From: Cylicocyclus nassatus
Taxonomy: Eukaryota; Nematoda; Chromadorea; Rhabditida; Strongylidae
DNA: 64,000 nucleotides
Direction: 5' to 3'
NCBI GenBank assembly: GCA_958299035.1
Contig: CATQJL010000316.1
Coordinates: 44,947,585-45,011,584, forward strand
A program made the translations under genes and the position numbers. Each line of letters begins with the position of its first letter. Position 1 is the stretch's first letter. Under the pieces are notes generated by a model that had not been told where the DNA came from, searched no databases, and saw only the letters and a program-made list of their open reading frames with translations. Of the stretch, positions 1-10,295 are shown one piece after another.

Positions 1-1019
1 CAGTTGACACAGGGACGTAAGCATGCTGACTATGAAAACAAAATTGGGCAGGGTAATGGCATATAGAAGCGGAACTGAGACAGAGAAATGCTGCACGAAG
101 TTATGTTGACATTCGAAAGTGTACTGACAGCCGTCGGAGCCGTGTATGCCAACTGCTACATTGCAGCTTTCAGACTTTTCGAATACTTTATCGTTTTATT
201 GACTTCTGCAAGCCTTGAGCCTAGGAGCACAGGAGTACAAGTGAATCTGATAGTATCGGAAGCAACATTGAACTGAAAGTAAATTACTTGATCATTTTAT
301 CAAATGCTGCAAATTTTGACTCGGTAATTTGGAAGTTGGTATCGTCGATTTGTTGACCGACTCAGCTTAGATTATGTGTAGGTTTTGAGCCAATGACGAG
401 ATGAAATTATATGAAAACAAAGAAGAAATCAGTTTTGAACACGCTTGCAGTGTTTGAAGAAAGTGTCATCACCTGCAATCAAATTTGCACGTGTGCTTTC
501 ATGGTTACAGGAAATCTGCTCATTTAAGTAAGAGACATTGTTTCAAAAACAAAAAGGTTGTTCTTATGTGTTAAAGCTTTTGATGCATTGCTTCCCAGGT
601 TGCGTGAAATTTCCCACGAACTTGCGTTATTTACACATTACTTGTACATATTCCTACTAAAGCAAGTACAGCTGTGAATTCAATCGGAGACGCTATGCGG
701 ATGATGCGGCTGCTCAAATTAAATTCTCCTTTTTTGCAACGGATTCTATAACACATCTGAACCCAAAATGCAAGATCTGGAAACACAATTTGACGGAGCT
801 CCCCAATTTTTACTGGATCCTCTACCATCAAAATTGTGCTCAGCACTTGCCTGTACCGTGTTTGACAGCTGTAGTTTTAATAAGTTCTCCGTAAAAAACG
901 CAACGTTTTCAATTTGGATCGACTCGATTCGGCTTTTCTTCATCAATTATAAAACATATAACAACGACAAAAAAAGATACTACTCATCATGTTGAACTAA
1001 AAATTGAGTTTTACAATTT
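1..1019. other. no gene recognised
   Basis: AT-rich sequence with only short open frames on both strands. I see no splice-flanked conserved exon, no tRNA-like box pair and no inverted repeat of note. It is probably intergenic. Confidence 0.4.
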
Positions 1020-2345
1020 AGGCTCTAGAGAATACAGTCACAACAGACTACCCAACACGTTGGGGGTCTTGCTCGAGAACATTTTTCTTCGCGAGAAATC
1101 CATTCATGTAATGTCATCCTGTCGCCTGTTCTTTTCAAGATGTAACCAGCCGATGCTTTGGACACGAAGGTGCAGGTCGGTCACTTAGTCGGAGGCTTCT
1201 TTTAAGACCCAAAGGCGGTTCGGCTGCTCTTCTTCTCCTGCTAATTTTCCCCTCCATTCGTTTACAAAGTTCATTTAATGCCCGAGATACACATGCGGAG
1301 ACCTCTCCAGGATAAGTGTCGATGTCGTTCGCAAAACAAAGGTCCGACAAGAGTTTTTTTATCAACTCGTATGCCTCCTTCTTCTCAGTCTTATGACTTC
1401 ATCATCTACTGCAAGGCCGCGGTGAACAGATTAGGAAAAATTGTGTCGCCTTCCCAATAGGGATGGTCAAGGGCAGGAATTGCTGCATCGTCCTTGTACA
1501 GTCCTTTTAGCAGTCGGTTAACGTCTACGTAAGCTAAGCTAGGTCAACTCCTAGATCGACTAGCGCTGACAAGATGGCGTTGCCTTCGTCAAAGGCTTTC
1601 TCGTAGTCGGCGAAGGTTGATACGAGAGGTGGTACCCTCGACAAAAAACCTCTGTGACCCTCGAAACTGGCTGGATGTGGTCCTCGCAGCTAAATGCTTT
1701 GTGTAATCTAGCTTGTTTTTAGGCTGAGCTTTGCCCAGTGTCCTTGATATACGAGTGAGTTTTCTTCGTGAAAAGCTTGTACAACACGCTCAGCAGGTAT
1801 ATTGGGCGGTAGTCTAAAAAATCCTCTCGTCTGTCCTTCAAAGAGAGAAGGACGTTCTTGAAGTTTTTTACTAGTCAGAAATCCTTTTCTTTTGAAGACG
1901 TTAGATGCAACACAAAAATCTCATGTAAGCGTTGTCCCCTGGCTCGCAGAAGTTCGATTGAAAGATGGTCTGCTCCTGCAGCCGTAGACTTTTTCGGTCT
2001 AAATCGCGGTGCGCACCTAGATTCTGTTGTGGTACTTTTTCCGCGGGAACAGCGGGCTCGGCACGGTTGTTAATGAGCGAAAGAGATTAATGTAGAAGTT
2101 CTTGGCGATAGATTTCATCTTATATCGGAAAAAAGTAGAGGTCCCGTCTTTGTTTAATATGGCGGCTAGAGGCACGTGATGTTCACAAAGGTGGCGTTTT
2201 TAACAGTCGTTCGAAATAGGTTATTCGGATCTGCAGCAAAGGTCTTTTTCTTTCAGTGATTCTTTCGTGGTCTTTGTGGATGCGTTTCAAATTCTTCTCG
2301 GAAATACTGAGGCGCACTTTCCGTCAACTTGCAATCTTTTAGAAG
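1020..2345 (-). pseudogene. RTE-type LINE reverse transcriptase relic
   Basis: Read on the minus strand in all three frames, this stretch gives successive blocks of an RTE-clade non-LTR reverse transcriptase. In order these are a block like DYRPIYLLSVLYKLFTK (about 1825-1775), FADYEKAFDEGNAILSALVD (about 1610-1555), DTIFPNLFTAALQ with IRVDKK (about 1445-1350), and FANDIDTYPGEVSACVSRAL (about 1335-1270). The blocks are in the order expected of the family (fingers, motif A, motif B region, motif C). The frame changes several times and stop codons interrupt it. The catalytic FADD motif reads FAND, so an active-site Asp is lost. Upstream sequence to about 2345 and downstream sequence to about 1020 show weaker matches. 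This is a dead copy; such RTE elements are abundant in strongylid genomes. Confidence 0.85.
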
Positions 2346-2741
2346 ACGGTCGTAACCGTATGTCAGTCCTCCTCGATGCGCCAGTCACAACTTAATATGA
2401 GTTGCTCTCATTAAAAAAATCTAAAGAGGTGAATCGTGAAATTAGGGTATATATGATACTGATGTAAAGGATTTGCGTGCGAAGTTCTTCGCTTGCATGA
2501 CACCGATTCAATATTTACATAGCGATTAGAATGATTAAGCACAGCAGTTGTGAATGAATCACCAAAGCAGACCAGAATCGGCAATCAAAATAAAGGAAAA
2601 AACCTCGAGAGCTCTTCTGAAGAATGAAAGGACTTCTGGGAATATTGTGTACTTTTCCATTGGACGATGTTCATTTATGCATAACTTTAACTAGAAGACT
2701 CTAAGCGACTGTGAAATTAACCATTCGTGAAATAATATTAG

Positions 2742-2790
2742 GTTGGCACATAATTTGCAATTTTTCAAAACTTTTTTCTCTTGAACAATG
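2742..2790 (+). repeat. solo mariner-like terminus
   Basis: The sequence TTAGGTTGGCACATAATTTG resembles the 5' terminal repeat of mariner-family elements (TTAGGTTGGC...). I found no matching inverted end nearby and no transposase frame behind it. It is therefore at most a decayed mariner terminus. Confidence 0.4.
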
Positions 2791-3154
2791 TCAACAACTA
2801 ATGCTTTGCTAAATCTTTGCACTATGGTAGTCCGCTAGGCTGATTACGAATATCATATTCACTTGTCGCTAACATGAAACACGTTTCTTGAACTCACGAA
2901 AGAGGACTTTTCATGAGAAACGGGCCTCATTTTTGTGGGTGTATGTCAAGAGGTGCAATTTTTATAGCCGGCTGGACATCAAATAGCATATAATAAGTGT
3001 TTAGCACTTTCTAAAAGTATATGAAATTCAGAAAAAGATATATTAGACAGTTGTGTGGTTGTTCAATCTTAATATTTCGGAAAGATTCCAAAACAGCAAT
3101 TTTGGATGTCAAAAACCCATGAAAATGCATTTAAGAACGAACTCGTAAATACTG

Positions 3155-3475
3155 CTCAGACAATCGCCGGGGGCAGGCGGCCACCGGAAAAATAGATTGT
3201 TGATCTCTCGCACCCCGCTCGCGGATTTTTTGGAAAGCAATCAGGACTTTTCGGAAGACCGCTTGCTGAGTTCTTGATTCCTCAGAGATTCAGCAATATA
3301 TCTGCAAAAGGTAAGAGCGAAAAAAAATTCAATAGGCGGTCTCTCAAAAATTAGCTGACTCAGCAAGCGGTTTTCCAAAAAGTCCTGATTGCTTTGCAAA
3401 AAATCCGCGAGCGGGGTGCGAAAAATCAGCAATCTATTTTTCCGGTGCCCGCCTGCCCCCAGAGATTGTCTGAGT
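3155..3475. repeat. fold-back element, CTCAGACAATC ends
   Basis: The ends CTCAGACAATC and GATTGTCTGAG are inverted. The arms continue through GGGGGCAGGCGG / CCGCCTGCCCCC and the GC-rich block CACCCCGCTCGCGGATTTTT / AAAAATCCGCGAGCGGGGTG, meeting at a spacer around 3295-3330. There is no coding capacity. A second element with the same ends lies at 21489-21685 inside an intron of the guanylate cyclase gene. The right end touches the left end of the next inverted-repeat element (3475-4151). Confidence 0.8.
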
Positions 3476-4151
3476 GGGTGTCCGTAAAGTATGTATGCAC
3501 TGTTTGATCGTTAATATCTCCGTTCCCAGGGGGTCTTTTGCCAAGCTTTAAGCACCATACTGTAGAGCTGGCTTCAACTTAGATTTACAGTATAAAGCGA
3601 ATCAGCGATCACTCACTGTTACTGTAGGATTACGGTAGAAACTTGAAACATATGGTGTCAATGTGGAAAAAGCTGCCGTTTCAAAAATTTCCAAAAATAA
3701 TGTGAAAACTTGTGTAATAGGGTTTTTATGAACGCTGAGTTCAATACTCAACTATTCACAAGATTACGAAGCTTTCTAAACGGTGTAACCGCACTTTTCA
3801 GGAACATTGAAAAATGGCCGCTACCTCTTACCTGGCATAATTCTTCAATGAAGCATCATAATAAATTGGGAACTTTACAGTTATAATCAGCAACTCTAAT
3901 TAGCTTAGTGTAAAAGTTTTCAGGCTGTTTTATTTCCTTTCTGGGGCAAAATATGGCCTTTCATGGCTCAAAACCCTCTTTGAAGTTCCTACCGTAATCC
4001 TACACTAATGAGAGGAGACCGGCGATTCGCTCCATACTGTAAATCTAAGTTGAAGCCAGCTCTACAGTATGGTGCTTAAAGCTCGGCAAAAGACTGGGAA
4101 CGGAGATATTGACGATCAAACAGTGCATACATACTTTACGGACACCCTGTA
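3475..4151. mobile_element. MITE, TACAGGGTGTCC ends, copy A
   Basis: About 677 bp with terminal inverted repeats of roughly 150 bp. The left arm starts GGGTGTCCGTAAAGTATGTA and the right arm ends with its complement and ACCCTGTA. Other copies or parts lie at 26349-26700, 30546-31201 and 53693-54372. The ends and apparent TA junction fit a non-autonomous Tc1/mariner-type element. No transposase is present. Confidence 0.8.
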
Positions 4152-4715
4152 TTTCAGTTCGTTTTACAGCAAAAACCATGAAACTCAGCAAGTGGTAACA
4201 TCAGACACATAGTAAGCTTACGCACTTTATTTGGTACTTTTTAAAGGCTCGCATAGCACTGAATTAGAGTTTCGATTTGGTGACAGCCGGAGAAATCGCG
4301 CCTCTTAACCGTCTCCCCATTTTTGTGATCAGCTTGTCGAATAACCCTCATAGACCAAGTTTCAGCAGAAATCAAAATAATCTAAAAAAATTTCATGATG
4401 CCGTAAACCTACCGTAACCCTCACATACGTGGCAAAATCTGACAAAAATGTCTCCATCCGCAGTTTATATCATGATTATCATGATCCTTCCATTGCCAGA
4501 AAATGAATGCGCTACTATTACTACGTTCAAGAAGACAAAAGTACAAGTAGTAAGAAAATATTTGTTACAGTTGAAGGTTTGCCGTTTGCTGTTGGTTTCA
4601 GCTCGATAAGGTTGTTTTGAAAGAATGTTACTGTTCAGACTTAAACTTCAGAAAACATCCACTTACTACGGGTAAAGTTTGACACAAAGTGCGTGTCTTG
4701 GAGTGTTTCTGTCTA
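4152..4715. other. no gene recognised
   Basis: AT-rich spacer between two inverted-repeat elements. I see no coding exon or structured RNA here. Confidence 0.35.
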
Positions 4716-4884
4716 ACAAGGGAAGGAAGGTTGGTCGAAGTGGTCTTTTAGAATAAGATATACCTTGTAGAGCTTGGAACGCTGACTCCAAATCTACCCT
4801 TGCTATCTGCTGCGGGCTTAGGAAACGAAGGTTATGAAGCAGTTATGAAGGTTTTTCTGAGTAAAAATTCAAAGGCAAGAATAG

Positions 4885-6132
4885 TATAAAATCGATCGTA
4901 ACGTTTTCCGACATTTTAATGTTCAAGATATCATTAGTAGACATAACAGCCTAGCCATTAATCTTCACCTAAAACCAAATACTGACGGAATTATTCCTAA
5001 CATCTATTGCATCCCTAAACTTCATAAAAATCCAATAAAATTTAGATTTATAACTGGTGCAAGAAACAGCAGTATCAAGCCTTTATCAGAAGAACTTATG
5101 CGCATTTTATGTTTTATGAAAACACATTTTAAAAATTATATAAATATAGTATACAATAACAAAAATTGCTTACCAACGTACTGGTCCATCAATGACATAA
5201 ATATCTCATACATTCTTAGTAACATAGTAGACACTAATTTGCAACTCTATTCCGCAGACTTCACAAACATGTTTACTAATATTCCACATGATGTTATCTT
5301 AAAAAACATAAACGCTATACTCAAAATATGTTTTAAGAATAGTAATAGTAGGTACATTGTTAGCAAAAACAAAAGTTTACATTACTCTAATATACCTCTG
5401 AATGGAACTAATTTTAGAAATTATAAAATAGAAGATATAATGTATCTCACTCAATTCCTCCTAGAAAACAGCTACTGTAAAGTCGGACACCACATTTTCA
5501 AACAAAAAATGGGTGTCCCACAAGGAAGCAGTGTTAGCCCAATTTTAGCAGATTTGACTTTGTCATATATGGAATATTCTTGTGCTTCAACTCATAAAAA
5601 ATCTCATAAACTTTTCATACCTTTTAGGTACATGGATGATTTATTGATCATACACAACATGGAGCAATCACAAATACAAGCAATATTACAAATTACTTAT
5701 AAAAATATTCTCGAACTGAAAAGCACCAACCGTAGCAATTTCGAATGTGATTTTCTGGATTTAAAAATAAGTATAGTTGAAGGCAGAATTATCACAACTC
5801 AATATAACAAAACGGACAGCTTCAACTTCAAAGTTAACAAATTTACTCATTCAGGATCACATATCAGTCTGACTGTCAAAATTGCAATTATTTACAGTGA
5901 GATTTTGAGAATTTATAGGACTTGTACTAAATTTGAAAACTTTGTTGAAAGACTAGAATTACTTATAGATCAACTTTTAACACTACAGTACACTCCCAAC
6001 ATCATTTCTAATGCCATGATCAAATGTTTGAATAAAAATAAATACATATCATACAAGTATTTGCAACTACAATCCTTCAAAATCACTAAAACCTTTGTTA
6101 CTAAAATGCTCACAAAAATGCAACTCAGCTGA
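4885..6132 (+). CDS. Penelope-like reverse transcriptase (open frame)
   Basis: The frame is open for about 415 codons from a stop at 4882; the first ATG is at 5098, but conserved sequence starts earlier. Recognisable blocks are IYCIPKLHKNPIKFRFITGA (about 5001-5060), motif A with YSADFTNMFTNIPHDV (about 5251-5298), motif B MGVPQGSSVSPILADL (about 5509-5556) and motif C RYMDDLLII (about 5626-5652). The PKLHK block ahead of motif A and the TNIP sequence after it are typical of Penelope-like elements. The catalytic Asp residues (one in ADF, two in MDD) are present. No GIY-YIG endonuclease follows, so the copy is either endonuclease-lacking or truncated. The lack of stops suggests a fairly young insertion. 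A DIRS or telomerase-like RT is less likely. Confidence 0.75.
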   Translation, partial: YKIDRNVFRHFNVQDIISRHNSLAINLHLKPNTDGIIPNIYCIPKLHKNPIKFRFITGARNSSIKPLSEELMRILCFMKTHFKNYINIVYNNKNCLPTYWSINDINISYILSNIVDTNLQLYSADFTNMFTNIPHDVILKNINAILKICFKNSNSRYIVSKNKSLHYSNIPLNGTNFRNYKIEDIMYLTQFLLENSYCKVGHHIFKQKMGVPQGSSVSPILADLTLSYMEYSCASTHKKSHKLFIPFRYMDDLLIIHNMEQSQIQAILQITYKNILELKSTNRSNFECDFLDLKISIVEGRIITTQYNKTDSFNFKVNKFTHSGSHISLTVKIAIIYSEILRIYRTCTKFENFVERLELLIDQLLTLQYTPNIISNAMIKCLNKNKYISYKYLQLQSFKITKTFVTKMLTKMQLS

Positions 6133-6310
6133 TTTTTTTGACTTTTTTGATCTATTTGCTCTACCCCTCATGTATAAATACCCCCCTTAAACCAATCTGT
6201 CCCAGTGCACCACTCTTCCCTACTGACGAGCCTCGGGAGTGGTTAACACTATAGTAACCTGTATAGGGGTAGAGGCGAAACAGGCGTAAAGAACCCATCA
6301 TATCAATATT
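6133..6310 (+). mobile_element. 3' tail of the Penelope-like element
   Basis: Non-coding tail between the RT stop codon and the point (about 6310) where similarity to the interrupted PIF/Harbinger element resumes (compare 7215-7235). It contains a pyrimidine-rich start, a C-run near 6181 and the hammerhead-like motif annotated separately. The corresponding left junction of the insertion is near 4910. No clear target-site duplication was found. Confidence 0.55.
6223..6288 (+). ncRNA. hammerhead ribozyme-like motif
   Basis: The conserved core is visible. CTGACGA (6223-6229) is followed by stem II strand GCCTC (6230-6234). A 37-nt loop follows, then complementary GAGGC (6272-6276) and GAAA (6277-6280). 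A minimal stem III C-AGGC-G and the cleavage triplet GTA (6286-6288) come next. Hammerhead ribozymes with short stem III are known components of Penelope-like elements, and this motif lies just 3' of a Penelope-like RT. Helix I is poor: the bases next to the core (CCCTA and AAGAA) do not pair well, so the copy may be truncated at its cleavage site or inactive alone. Confidence 0.65.
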
Positions 6311-6580
6311 TACTATTCAAATGGGGCAGCAGCAAGTTAGTGTATTTAAATCAAGAATATTTGTTGTAAGTGACCCGACTATTAGTTAAGACCTAGAAAA
6401 AATGTTACGACTGATTTTGCATTCATCTTGTATTTGACTTTCTACTCACAAAAACCTTCATAACTCTTCGCCCAGAAGCCCGCAGCAAATAGCGAGGGCA
6501 AATTTGGAAATAGCGTTCCAAGCTCTACCAATCAGTGTTTTATTTCAAAAGGCCACTTCGACCAACCTTCCTTCCATTGT

Positions 6581-7007
6581 AAGAGCTAAACATTGTTCAA
6601 ATTATAAACTCTCATGCGCAGTAAGGCCCTCAGAAGCAGTAACCCTTTGCCAAAAACAAGGATGTTATGCACAAAAAAATGCTTTTTTTTCTAAAAACCC
6701 ATATTTGCTTTTGGTGTCAGCCATTTTTGTATCTTGCAGGTCATTCACTTAGAGCAGTCAATGAAGAAGATTTGCGGGAAGAAAAAATGTAAATTTGTTT
6801 ATTTTTTAAGCTTGCTTGTTGTAACCTTGAAAGTCCCAAACCCGTTTGCAACTCCGTGCAAAACAGCAGCTCTATATTTTACGAAAAATGTCAACGAGAT
6901 GCTTTACTTTCACACTTGCGAAAAGGGCCAAACCTTGATCTGTTACTTGAGTAATTTCTCGTCCACAGAATACTCGCAGCGACAGTTAATCTTGCGCCGA
7001 CTTCTCA
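6581..7007. other. no gene recognised
   Basis: Spacer between two related inverted-repeat elements. It has a 132-codon plus-strand open frame starting at 6734 with no recognisable domain, running into the next repeat. I treat it as non-coding. Confidence 0.35.
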
Positions 7008-7485
7008 TAAGAGAAGGAAGGTTGTTGAAGTGGCCTTTTGAAATTTGGGTGTATTATCTTGTAGAGCTTGGAAACGCTGACTTCAAAGCTACCTTTGTTA
7101 TCTGCTGCGGGCTTCTGGGCGAGGAGTTATGAAGGTTTTTGTCAGCAAAAATTTCAATGCAAGATTAGTATAAAGTCGTCGATGAGTATAAAATCGTAAC
7201 CTTTTCTTAACGTTCAAATAAGGCAGCAGCGAGTTCGTATTTTTGAATTAAGAATATTTGATCACCGAGTGACCCGATTATTTGAGCTCTACAAAAAATA
7301 TTGCGTTTTACATTGATCTTGCATTTCATTTTTTACTCACAAAAACCTTCATAACTTTTCGCCCAGAAGCCCGCAGGTAGCGGAGGCAGATTTGGAATAA
7401 GCGTACAAGAGCATAAGCGTTGTGCTCTACAAGACAGCATACATCTCAATTCAAAAGGCCACTTCGACCAACATTCCCTTCCTTA
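7008..7485. mobile_element. PIF/Harbinger-type MITE, uninterrupted copy
   Basis: About 478 bp with long inverted arms: GAGAAGGAAGGTTG on the left and ACATTCCCTTCC on the right. It shares the subterminal sequences of the element at 4716-6580, including CTGCGGGCTTCTGGGC and its complement. TAA/TTA sits at the junctions. It serves as the empty-site reference for placing the Penelope-like insertion. Confidence 0.75.
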
Positions 7486-9976
7486 TCAGTCTCAATAAAT
7501 TCAAGAAATACAAACTCTGCAGCTTGTGAACAAAACCTATTGTATATTCAATAATTATATTTTTTAAATAAAAACTTTGTGATTGAATGCTGACTGAGAA
7601 AGTGAACGAATTGAGCAAACTTCGTTCCCTTAATTCTCGGAAATATATTTTGGTAAATGGTGTTTAGAGTATTGGTGTATGTTATATTTATCAATTTACC
7701 GCCCAGCAATTTCAAAAGGCGCTTGACGAAGTTGCATATACGATCGAACGTGCTTGATCCCAGATTGCGTAGTTTGTCCTTTCAGCAAAGAGGGTGACTG
7801 CATGATTTCAGATGTGGTTTATATCGCCACATGTCTATCATGTGGTGATATTACTTTGGTGAAACAAGACGCCCTCTTTGCTGCCGTGTAAAAGAACATC
7901 TAGAAGGGCTACAAAAAACCAAGTCGAACACGCCCCTGGGCTCGCACCGCATGACACGAAACGATAATGTAGCGTTTCAAAATGGAGTTAAGATCGTATC
8001 GTTTGGGTCTGATTTTATCGTATCGTTTGGGTCTGATGTTCTGGCACGCGAAACTTTAGAGACGTTTTGGATAGCGGCGAAAAACCTAAAAATGGACGCT
8101 AAAGAGAGTGCATTGCTATCACGCAAGAGCTAACGTACTATCCGTTCTTTTGCGGATTTGATGCAGATTCAGCGCATATAAAAAAGCGGAGGAATGATCA
8201 TGTTAAAACGTATTTATTGCAGCTCTCGAGCTGTCATTCGAGGTTGGTATCAGCGGCGTGGTCTTTGATGTTACCGTATCTCGATCGAATATCAGGCTGG
8301 CTCTGACGAAGGCGAAATCGCCGAAACTTAGCCAACAAAGGACTGATAAAATCTCGGTTGTCGCTGAAACATAACATACACGAATATTCGCCATGCCAAG
8401 ATTTAGAAACTGCAGAATTTGGAATGCTTTACGTTGTGTTTAGAGTTTTCTTATACTTTGACAGATAAAGCCAAAATCCTTTCAAATTAGCATAAAAACC
8501 ATAAAAGAGGATTATAATTATTGTGCAAAAGTTCGTTCGGAAAAGACATGTAGATGAAAACAGTTGTTTTGCAAAAAGACTCCGAAACAATTAATTTTGC
8601 ACCAAATTGATATATTCGGGTGTTCATACCTTGGCATACAACACCCTTTACTTGTGGCAGGTGGTTGACTCTCTATCCTGTAAGGTTTTTAGCAAATTTG
8701 GCACAAAAAAAAGCAATATCATTTTTTGAAAACATGAGCGCGGATAACGGAAAGGAACCTTATCGTGTTTGCTAACCATTACTTGGCTAGCTTGTCATCC
8801 ATTTTCGGATGAACAGCAGCACTGCTCCTTGGGACCGTAGAAAGTTGCGTTTGGAATCGCAAAATGGCTTCAAATTAAGGCAGGCTCCAAGCGTCTGTGG
8901 TGCCAGGTTGTTAGATACCTAGCAGGAACCAGTCGCGCGTTCTGGACAGCCCAGGATAATGGCAGTGGCATTTCCAATGCAACCACCTCACCTCCCATAA
9001 TCAGATAGAATTTTTGTATTCCTCAAATCTGTGGTAGCCCTTATCTACTGCTTGTTTGCTATGGCTAAGGTGACAGACAGTATACTTTACCCTAGCAATG
9101 TGGTTACTGTTACTCATAGTGGTTTTGCACACGTTTACGTTCATTAGATGAAGATAAAATAAATTTACGACCCAAGATCTAAACCCGACTCGCCTTTTTC
9201 GATTTGTGTAAAGGTTGCTGAAAGCCAACTATTGAAAACTGAAAAAAGGAACAAACGAGATTTTGAGTGGCTTCCAATTCCTTAGTTTGGCGGTACTTTG
9301 ACATGGGATTTGCTCTTTCGGCCAAGAAACGATGCTTTGTAACGAGGCAAAAAGAAATGACCAACTCATTTTAGAACAAAATTACAACTTTAGATAATAA
9401 ACACCATTGAGCGCCCTAATACCTGACACCTCAGATTTAGTAAAATATGGTCCACAGGAATTTACATGCTAATTACGAAAACGATACCCATTACGTCTGA
9501 TGGAACTTCTTTATGCTTACTGTTCGACCATGATAGTTCGGATACCTCAGTGTGCTTCTATTTTGCATAATGGGCTTATCTGACACCCCCACTAACATCA
9601 GATTATTGTTAACATCACTATCACCTCGACTACGGCTCCGTTCCCTCTCTGACCCCTCAATACGACTCCTCCCCCAGGCGTGGCGTGTCTCATCCCACGC
9701 TTGACCTTGCCTGTATCCGTTTGCTGTCCAGCTAAATGATGAGGTTAGTCGTTTCAAGTATTTGTATGAAAAGTTTAGTAGTTGTGCCATAAGGCAGCTA
9801 CTTAACATAGATTGAGCTTTCAAATTATCATAACTGATTTCCATTAGCATAGAAGTGAGCAGTGGTCGCGCTTACAAAGAAAGCGAAGCCTTCCATTTCA
9901 TTGTCAACAACAGAAACTGCAGATTTTTCCCGAAAAATGTCAGTGAAGACAAAGTTCAGCGAAACTCAAAGGCTGT
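7486..9976. other. no gene recognised
   Basis: A 2.5-kb stretch with no conserved protein. It contains a short imperfect inverted repeat around CAGCAAAGAGGG / CCCTCTTTGCTG (about 7782-7882), with a small inner hairpin near 7830. A 21-bp direct repeat lies at 7993-8037. A 119-codon minus-strand open frame at 9491-9850 has no recognisable domain. Confidence 0.4.
7993..8037. repeat. two direct copies of a 21-bp unit
   Basis: ATCGTATCGTTTGGGTCTGA followed by T occurs at 7993-8013 and again at 8017-8037, a period of 24 bp. It is a local tandem duplication of unknown role. Confidence 0.8.
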
Positions 9977-10291
9977 GTTCAGGCAAATCTAGATGCATGG
10001 GTTTTCGCCCCCAAAATGACGAAGGGGTCCCAGACGGCAGCGCATATCATTCATTCACGGCTGAGAAGATCCGATTACTCCGCGGCTGTGACCTAACTTG
10101 CGATTAAGGCAAGAAGGGTCCCAGCGCGTAGTGTTGAAGTGAGCACGGTCATGGCGCAGGCGCGAAGGGGTAGGGGATGGATGTCTCAGCCTGAATGAGT
10201 CATATGCGCTGCCGATTGGGCAGTGCCTTACTTATGGCCCACTCATCAGTTCCAGGCAAAAAACCCATGCGCCCCAATTTGCCTGTAAACA
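9977..10291. repeat. fold-back element
   Basis: The ends CAGGCAAA and TTTGCCTG are inverted. Inside them GCATGGGTTTT pairs with AAAACCCATGC, and GGCAGCGCATAT pairs with ATATGCGCTGCC. The centre is unpaired. It is non-coding and GC-richer than its surroundings. Confidence 0.65.
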
Positions 10292-10295
10292 GCCT

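Larger units (their letters stand above)
4716..6580. mobile_element. PIF/Harbinger-type MITE split by a retroelement
   Basis: The outer arms are inverted. The left arm begins CAAGGGAAGGAAGGTTGGTC and the right arm ends with the matching GACCAACCTTCCTTCC and CATTG. The flanks are TAA on both sides, a 3-bp duplication typical of PIF/Harbinger insertions. The subterminal parts (AAAACCTTCATAACTCTTCG and its complement) match the copy at 7008-7485. A Penelope-like element of about 1.4 kb occupies the middle, which explains the unusual length. Confidence 0.7.

Noticed and set aside
9491..9850. 119-codon minus-strand open frame with Arg/Ser-rich centre
   Set aside because: No homology recognised, no neighbouring exons, and low-complexity content.
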